Positions 1-3,805 of a stretch of DNA of 6,634 nt are shown piece after piece. Source of the DNA: Lentisphaerota bacterium (lineage in GTDB: Bacteria; Verrucomicrobiota; Lentisphaeria; Oligosphaerales; Oligosphaeraceae). The position numbers and the translations under genes are program-made. The stretch is taken from NCBI GenBank assembly GCA_012799755.1, contig JAAZKQ010000644.1:1-6634 (forward strand). Reading direction: 5' to 3'. The stretch's first letter is position 1. Each line of letters begins with the position of its first letter. Under the pieces are notes generated by a model, which saw nothing but the letters and a program-made list of their open reading frames with translations, did not search any database and had not been told where the DNA came from.

Positions 1-179
1 CCAGTCATGTTCAGGGAGTGGCCCGCGAAATTGTCTGAAGCGCCTTTATGAATAATTCTTGTCGCGCGACTGGCAAGTCTCCTCTATCAAAATGAGCCGC
101 TGGTCCTATTTCAATTGAAGCGCTACAATTGGGTCCTTTCCTCCCCCGCGCAAAACCCACTTATGCTTTTCGGACAAGC
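1..179. other. Non-coding region after the second oxidoreductase gene
   Basis: No gene is supported here on either strand. Besides the operator-like palindrome at 112-131, it contains a perfect 10-bp palindrome GTCGCGCGAC (61-70), and the arms CCAGTC (1-6) and GACTGG (68-73) are inverted repeats of each other. The minus strand has an AGAGGAGA-like purine run near 82-89, but the frame after the following TTG closes after about 22 codons. No clear intrinsic terminator for the oxidoreductase genes is seen. A leftward gene may begin just outside the edge: a minus-strand ATG sits at 8-6 but has no ribosome binding site. Confidence 0.5.
112..131. promoter_or_regulatory. Near-perfect 20-bp palindrome, LacI/GalR-type operator candidate
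   Basis: CAATTGAAGCGCTACAATTG is symmetrical except for one base pair (A118 opposite A125), so 18 of 20 positions obey the dyad. The centre is CpG within AGCGCT, the AnCGnT core seen in many LacI/GalR-family operators. There is no loop and no following U-run, so a protein-binding site is more likely than a terminator. It lies about 50 bases downstream of the last oxidoreductase stop and would suit control of a further leftward gene beginning outside the window. The regulator is unknown. Confidence 0.4.
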
Positions 180-1202
180 TTACGGCTTCAGCGGCAGGGC
201 GACGCGGCGTTTTTCGCGGTCTGAGATGAGGCCGGCGGTCATGATTTCCATGGCATCGCGGGAGATGACCGGGCTGCACATATCCTCGGGGTCGCAGTTG
301 TTTTCCAGGCAGTAGATGAAGTGATTGGCGGCGTTCTGCTTATGGGGCGGCAGGACATCGTTGTCCATGGGCTGGGGTTGCTGCTTGGCGTCGGTGGTGA
401 TGAGCACGCGGTTGTTTTCGGTGACGATGGTGCCGGTGGAGCCCAGGAAGATGGAGTCGTAGTAGGGGGGCAGTTCGGTCCAGGACGCTTCCGAGCGGCC
501 CAGAGCCTTGTCGTAGATCATCAGCATGACGCCATTATCATCAACATCAATGTCCGTTTTGACCAGCCGCTGGCGCCAGCCGATGACCTCTTTGGGGTAG
601 CCGAGCAGGAGCCGGCAGATATTTGCGCCGTAGCAGCCGAGGTCAACGAAGGCGCCGGCGCCATTGCGTTTTTCGTCATAGAGCCATTCGAAGAAATGCC
701 TGGTGCAGCCGACTTCGCGGGGGCCGAGGTGGGCGCGGCGGATGCGGATGTCGTACACTTGCCCGATGGCGCCTTCACGGACCAGGCGGAAGGAGGTCTG
801 CATGGCCGGGTACCAGTTGGGATGCCAGTTGATCAGCAGCTTGACGTTGTGCTCTTTCACGCACTTGATAATTCGCTCCGCCTGTTCGAGGGTGGCCGCC
901 ATGGGTTTCTCAATGAGCAGGTGGACCTGGCGGGCAGCCGCATATTCAGCGATCTCCGCCGTGAGGCAATTTTCGGTGGTGACAACGAGGATGTCGAGTT
1001 TCTCACGATCAATCATTTCTCGCCACTGCGTATAGCAGGTGGTTCCGGGATACTTTTTGAGGAATTGCGCCTGGAGGTCTTCCGCCGGCTCGGCAAAGGC
1101 GACAAGGCGGCATTGGGGATTGGCGGCAAAGCCGTCAATGACGCGCCAGATGTGGTCGTGGACAAGACAGGCTACGCCGATGTTATAGGTGCGAGTGCTC
1201 AT
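180..1202 (-). CDS. Gfo/Idh/MocA family oxidoreductase (GCY-type, degenerate N-terminal loop)
   Basis: This 340-residue protein is a cytoplasmic NAD(P)-dependent oxidoreductase of the Gfo/Idh/MocA family, whose members oxidise or reduce sugars, inositols and related polyols; the substrate cannot be read from sequence. The N-terminal Rossmann half covers about residues 5-125. It carries the family signature EKP at 98-100, with Lys99 the expected catalytic lysine, and an acidic residue (Glu38) at the end of the second strand, where the cofactor ribose is usually bound. The C-terminal half contains GAGAFVDLGCY (181-191), the equivalent of the family's GGGxLxDxGxH; the GCY variant is common in one branch of the family. 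The usual glycine-rich GxGxxG loop is missing: the equivalent stretch reads IGVACLVHDHIW (8-19). The ATG is preceded by a strong GGAAAGGAA ribosome binding site (1216-1208, 5-base spacer). The start lies 51 bases after the stop of the preceding oxidoreductase gene, so the two are probably cotranscribed. The length is normal for the family and no signal peptide is apparent. Confidence 0.9.
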   Translation of the reverse strand: MSTRTYNIGVACLVHDHIWRVIDGFAANPQCRLVAFAEPAEDLQAQFLKKYPGTTCYTQWREMIDREKLDILVVTTENCLTAEIAEYAAARQVHLLIEKPMAATLEQAERIIKCVKEHNVKLLINWHPNWYPAMQTSFRLVREGAIGQVYDIRIRRAHLGPREVGCTRHFFEWLYDEKRNGAGAFVDLGCYGANICRLLLGYPKEVIGWRQRLVKTDIDVDDNGVMLMIYDKALGRSEASWTELPPYYDSIFLGSTGTIVTENNRVLITTDAKQQPQPMDNDVLPPHKQNAANHFIYCLENNCDPEDMCSPVISRDAMEIMTAGLISDREKRRVALPLKP

Positions 1203-1253
1203 GGTAATTCCTTTCCCAGTTGTGGGTGATTGAAGCGAACGGGCCTGTGGTGG

Positions 1254-2363
1254 TCAATCAATGGCGACTTCGCGGCCGCCGTTTGCCGCCGAGCGGTAGA
1301 TGCCGTCAAGCATTTTCTGAATGGCCATGCCGGCCTCGCCGGGGGCGCGCAGGGGCGTGCCGTGGAGGATGCCGCTGACGAAGTTTTTCATCTTGGCGGT
1401 GAACCAGGTGATCATCTGATCGTCGGGGGTATAGGCCGGCGTGGACGTCAGCATGGTGCCGGCGCGGTCGGTGAAGAGCGAGGAGCTTTCCCAGTCAAAA
1501 CCGCCCTTGCTGCCCATGATCTGGATGTTGTAGCGGTTGCGTTCAATATGGGCGGCGTAGGAGGCCTCGATTTGCAGAATGGCGCCGTTCTCGAAACGGA
1601 TGTGGCCCACGGCCAGGTCCTCGACGGTGTAGGTCTGGTAGTCCCAGTTGGGCCATGGGCATTCGGTGGCGCAGGGCTTGTTGCCCAGATAGGTCCAGAT
1701 ATTGCCGACAGCGGCGACGGGCTTGGGTGAGCCCATGCAGTAATGCGCTGCTTCCATGATGTGCACGCCGAGGTCAATCAACGGACCGCCGCCTTGCAGT
1801 TCTTTCTGACCGAAGACGCCCCAGTTGGGGATGCCGCGGCGACGCAGCGCGTGGCATTTGACGTACATGATGTCGCCGATATCACCGGCATCGCGGGCGC
1901 GCACGAACATCTCCGTGGCCGGACGGTAGCGGAATTGCAGGCCGACGGCGAGGAGTTTGCCGGCTTTTTTGCTGGCGTCAATCATCTGCCGGCATTCAGC
2001 GGGCGTCATGGCCATGGGCTTGGCTGTCATCACATGACAACCCGCCTTGGCGGCGGCGACGCTGGCGGGCATGTGCACGCCGTTGGGCGTAGCCACCACC
2101 ACGGCGTCCGGCTGGACTTCGCGCAGCAGGTCGTCCCATTTCTCGTAGACGGCTGTGACGCCTGTCTTCTTGGTGAACCAATCCAAGCGTTCCTTACGGA
2201 TGTCGCAGCCGCCGACAATTTCGAATTCCGGGATGCGGTTCATGGCGTCAATATAGACATTGCTGATCATGCCACAGCCGATGACCGCGGTGCGAACCTT
2301 CTTGCCGGCACTCTTGGTTTCCTGGGTCGCGAAGGACTGCGTACCAACGCTTTTGTCTGCCAT
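1254..2363 (-). CDS. Gfo/Idh/MocA family oxidoreductase (AKP variant)
   Basis: This 369-residue NAD(P)-dependent oxidoreductase belongs to the Gfo/Idh/MocA family and probably acts on a sugar or polyol in the cytoplasm. After a polar N-terminal extension of about 22 residues the Rossmann fold begins with AVIGCGMIS (26-34), a classical dinucleotide-binding loop, and Asp54 ends the second strand, which is often linked to NAD preference. The EKP signature reads AKP (114-116): the glutamate is replaced, but Lys115 and the proline remain. The C-terminal half has GGGPLIDLGVH (191-201), matching GGGxLxDxGxH, with Asp197 and His201 as likely active-site residues. I place the start at the ATG at 2363. 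A GTG two codons upstream (2369) is also open, but the GGAGAA at 2377-2372 is only 2 bases from the GTG and 8 from the ATG. The gene lies 51 bases before the second oxidoreductase and shares only the family motifs with it, so the pair is not a recent duplication. Substrate unknown. Confidence 0.92.
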   Translation of the reverse strand: MADKSVGTQSFATQETKSAGKKVRTAVIGCGMISNVYIDAMNRIPEFEIVGGCDIRKERLDWFTKKTGVTAVYEKWDDLLREVQPDAVVVATPNGVHMPASVAAAKAGCHVMTAKPMAMTPAECRQMIDASKKAGKLLAVGLQFRYRPATEMFVRARDAGDIGDIMYVKCHALRRRGIPNWGVFGQKELQGGGPLIDLGVHIMEAAHYCMGSPKPVAAVGNIWTYLGNKPCATECPWPNWDYQTYTVEDLAVGHIRFENGAILQIEASYAAHIERNRYNIQIMGSKGGFDWESSSLFTDRAGTMLTSTPAYTPDDQMITWFTAKMKNFVSGILHGTPLRAPGEAGMAIQKMLDGIYRSAANGGREVAID

Positions 2364-2371
2364 AATCACAG

Positions 2372-2377
2372 TTCTCC
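2372..2377 (-). promoter_or_regulatory. Ribosome binding site deciding the start at 2363
   Basis: The minus strand reads GGAGAA here, a good Shine-Dalgarno match. The 8-base gap to the ATG at 2363 is normal, while the alternative GTG at 2369 would leave only 2 bases. This favours the ATG as the start of the oxidoreductase. Confidence 0.7.
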
Positions 2378-2464
2378 ATATTGTACGGGTGTAGGTTCTG
2401 CGGCTGCGGCAAAGCAGCCACCGAAGAAACTCTTGTTACCATAAAGTGTGATGGGGTGCGGCGC

Positions 2465-2474
2465 TTGGCGCCAA
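2465..2474. promoter_or_regulatory. Perfect 10-bp palindrome TTGGCGCCAA, possible operator
   Basis: TTGGCGCCAA is its own reverse complement. It lies about 100 bases upstream of the ATG of the first oxidoreductase gene, in the 191-base gap after the membrane protein gene. A second arrangement, GGCGC (2460-2464) pairing with GCGCC (2468-2472), could make a 5-bp hairpin. The position suits a regulator binding site, but the palindrome is short and no convincing -35/-10 pair could be assigned nearby; a TACAAT-like hexamer just upstream of the ribosome binding site seems too close to the start. No U-run follows any hairpin, so a terminator for the membrane protein gene is not evident either. Confidence 0.25.
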
Positions 2475-2554
2475 TGTCGTTTTTCCTATGGCCGCGTCGT
2501 TCTGAAGTGCTTTTATCGGGTGCGCCGGAGGCGTCGCGATAGTCCGTTTATGGG

Positions 2555-3466
2555 TTATGCCGTTGTCGTGTCGTTATTGTTTTTGCGGGCGTGGAGGTAG
2601 AGTTGCAGGGCGTTCCAGGCATTATGCCAGAACACGTAGAAGGTCGGTCCCAACGCGGCCAGGGGGTTGGCGTAGATGAGCGCGAGATAGATGGTCAAAG
2701 AGGTGTTTTTCTGCCCGAGTGTCTGGCTGCTCTCCCGGCGCAGACCTTTGCCGCCGACGGCGTAGCCAAGCAGAAAATTGAGCACGCAGATGACAAAGGA
2801 AACGGCGGCGATGGCCAGAAAACTGGCGAGGCTGCCGGCGTCATCCTGGCTACGGATGAAGTGTGATGCGTCGGCGGCGATGTAGAAGAGCATGATGACC
2901 CACAGCGCGAAGGATAGGCCCTTGAGACGTTTGGCGAAGGCGACGCTCTGCGGCTGCACCAGGCGGATAATGCAGGCCAGACAGAGTGGCATTCCAATGA
3001 GCTGGATGATATTCCAGAGGCTGGGCAGAAAGTGCGACCAGCTGAAATGGCCGGACAGCGCCACGAGCAGCAGCGGCAGCGACAAGGGAATGAGCGCATT
3101 CGTGAGTACGAAACCGCTGAGGACAAAGCTGACCTTGCCGCCCAGAAAGCCCATGACGACCGGCGCGGCCGTCGCTGTCGGCGCGATGCCGGTCCAGAAA
3201 GCGGCAAGCGCGAGATTGTTTTGTTTGATGCCGGTCAGCAGGAGAAAAGGCACGATGCCCATGGCGAAATTGAGTGCCAGGATGCGGAGGTGGCCGCGCT
3301 GCAGGTTGACGTCGTTGAAACGTATCTGCAGGAACATGATGAACAGCATGGCCATCAGGCAGTAGCGGATGACCAGGACGTTATGCATGTCGGGCAGCGC
3401 CGCGCCGGCGCCCATGGCGACGAGCATGGCGCCGGGTTTGAGGAGGGCATGGAGGGACTTGGGCAT
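2555..3466 (-). CDS. Bile acid:sodium symporter (BASS/SBF-like) family membrane protein
   Basis: This 303-residue integral membrane protein has about ten hydrophobic segments, at roughly 7-24, 30-48, 60-80, 85-107, 113-138, 150-171, 182-203, 211-238, 255-275 and 276-292. That count and length fit the BASS superfamily of sodium-coupled transporters for organic anions. Two stretches resemble the broken crossover helices that bind sodium and substrate in this fold: IAPTATAAPV (94-103), where typical members have a Gly/Pro/Thr-rich segment, and SSQTLGQKNTSL (246-257), comparable to the conserved E-x-G-x-Q-N region. The motifs are variant, so the substrate is open and bile acid itself should not be assumed. 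The ATG at 3466 is the only plausible start, since an in-frame TAA lies upstream near 3525 with no other ATG, GTG or TTG between. It has no recognisable Shine-Dalgarno sequence; the preceding bases read CTCCCGCCC. The C-terminus ends in a polar, Asn/Thr-rich tail. Large gaps on both sides leave operon membership uncertain. Confidence 0.75.
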   Translation of the reverse strand: MPKSLHALLKPGAMLVAMGAGAALPDMHNVLVIRYCLMAMLFIMFLQIRFNDVNLQRGHLRILALNFAMGIVPFLLLTGIKQNNLALAAFWTGIAPTATAAPVVMGFLGGKVSFVLSGFVLTNALIPLSLPLLLVALSGHFSWSHFLPSLWNIIQLIGMPLCLACIIRLVQPQSVAFAKRLKGLSFALWVIMLFYIAADASHFIRSQDDAGSLASFLAIAAVSFVICVLNFLLGYAVGGKGLRRESSQTLGQKNTSLTIYLALIYANPLAALGPTFYVFWHNAWNALQLYLHARKNNNDTTTA

Positions 3467-3805
3467 GGGCGGGAGAAATTTCTTCGCTGGTTGCGGGGTG
3501 AGAGCGCCGCTATTGTAGGTCGCTTATTTCTTGATAATGTGTGAAATCTTGTGATGGAATGAGAGCTTTGACATAGTGGTTGCATTTGTCAGGCATCCGG
3601 TAGTGCCCCGACGGGGCACTACTTTGGGGCATGCCCATCCCCAGGCTGAAGCCTGGGGTTAAGCATGGTTAAGCGCCTACGGCGCAAATATATGCACAAA
3701 TGATTTTTGCAGCGCATACTGGAATCATAGCAATCCTATAAGATTACCCCCAACTATGGCAGCCTGAGGGCTTACAAGCGTTCATCTCAAAACTTCGCAC
3801 ATTAA
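3467..3805. other. 339-base intergenic region with a hairpin cluster
   Basis: This gap lies downstream of the glycoside hydrolase gene and upstream of the membrane protein gene, and I see no open reading frame in it worth calling. It is clearly more AT-rich than the flanking genes apart from a GC-rich palindrome cluster at 3600-3685. An imperfect 14-bp palindrome (AATC at 3732-3735, GATT at 3742-3745) sits near the hydrolase end. The 11-mer TATTTCTTGAT occurs at 3525-3535 and again at 3807-3817, where it overlaps the hydrolase stop codon. A promoter for the membrane protein gene is expected between about 3500 and 3600, but no clear -35/-10 pair is visible. No hairpin is followed by a U-run on the minus strand, so a classical intrinsic terminator for the hydrolase gene is not evident, although the hairpins could act as a 3' RNA barrier. 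Confidence 0.7.
3600..3685. repeat. Cluster of REP-like palindromic hairpins
   Basis: Four inverted repeats follow one another in 86 bases. The first has a perfect 10-bp stem, GTAGTGCCCC (3600-3609) pairing with GGGGCACTAC (3613-3622), around the triloop GAC. The second is the perfect palindrome GGGCATGCCC (3627-3636). The third has an 8-bp stem, CCCCAGGC (3639-3646) pairing with GCCTGGGG (3651-3658), with loop TGAA. The fourth is GCGCC (3673-3677) pairing with GGCGC (3681-3685), with loop TAC. A direct repeat GGTTAAGC (3657-3664 and 3667-3674) joins the last two. Compact, purely intergenic, short-loop GC hairpins of this kind are the hallmark of REP/BIME elements, which in many genomes are spread by REP-associated tyrosine (IS200-like) transposases. 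That assignment is inference, since only one copy of the cluster is visible here. Possible effects are 3'-end mRNA stabilisation or termination for the hydrolase transcript. Confidence 0.65.

Noticed and set aside
321..1229. A 302-codon plus-strand open frame opposite the second oxidoreductase
   Set aside because: The composition is shadow-like (runs of Gly, Val, Ala, Asp) and the opposite strand encodes clear EKP and GCY-type motifs with a good ribosome binding site.
2364..2369. GTG at 2369 as the start of the first oxidoreductase
   Set aside because: It is only 2 bases from GGAGAA, whereas the ATG at 2363 has a normal 8-base spacer.
1743..2444. Plus-strand open frame (233 codons) opposite the first oxidoreductase
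   Set aside because: It is His/Ala/Gly/Val-rich with no recognisable motif; the minus strand encodes a full Gfo/Idh/MocA protein.
3600..3685. CRISPR array or classical intrinsic terminators
   Set aside because: The palindromes differ from one another, with no equal repeats or spacers, so it is not CRISPR. No hairpin is followed by a U-run on the minus strand.
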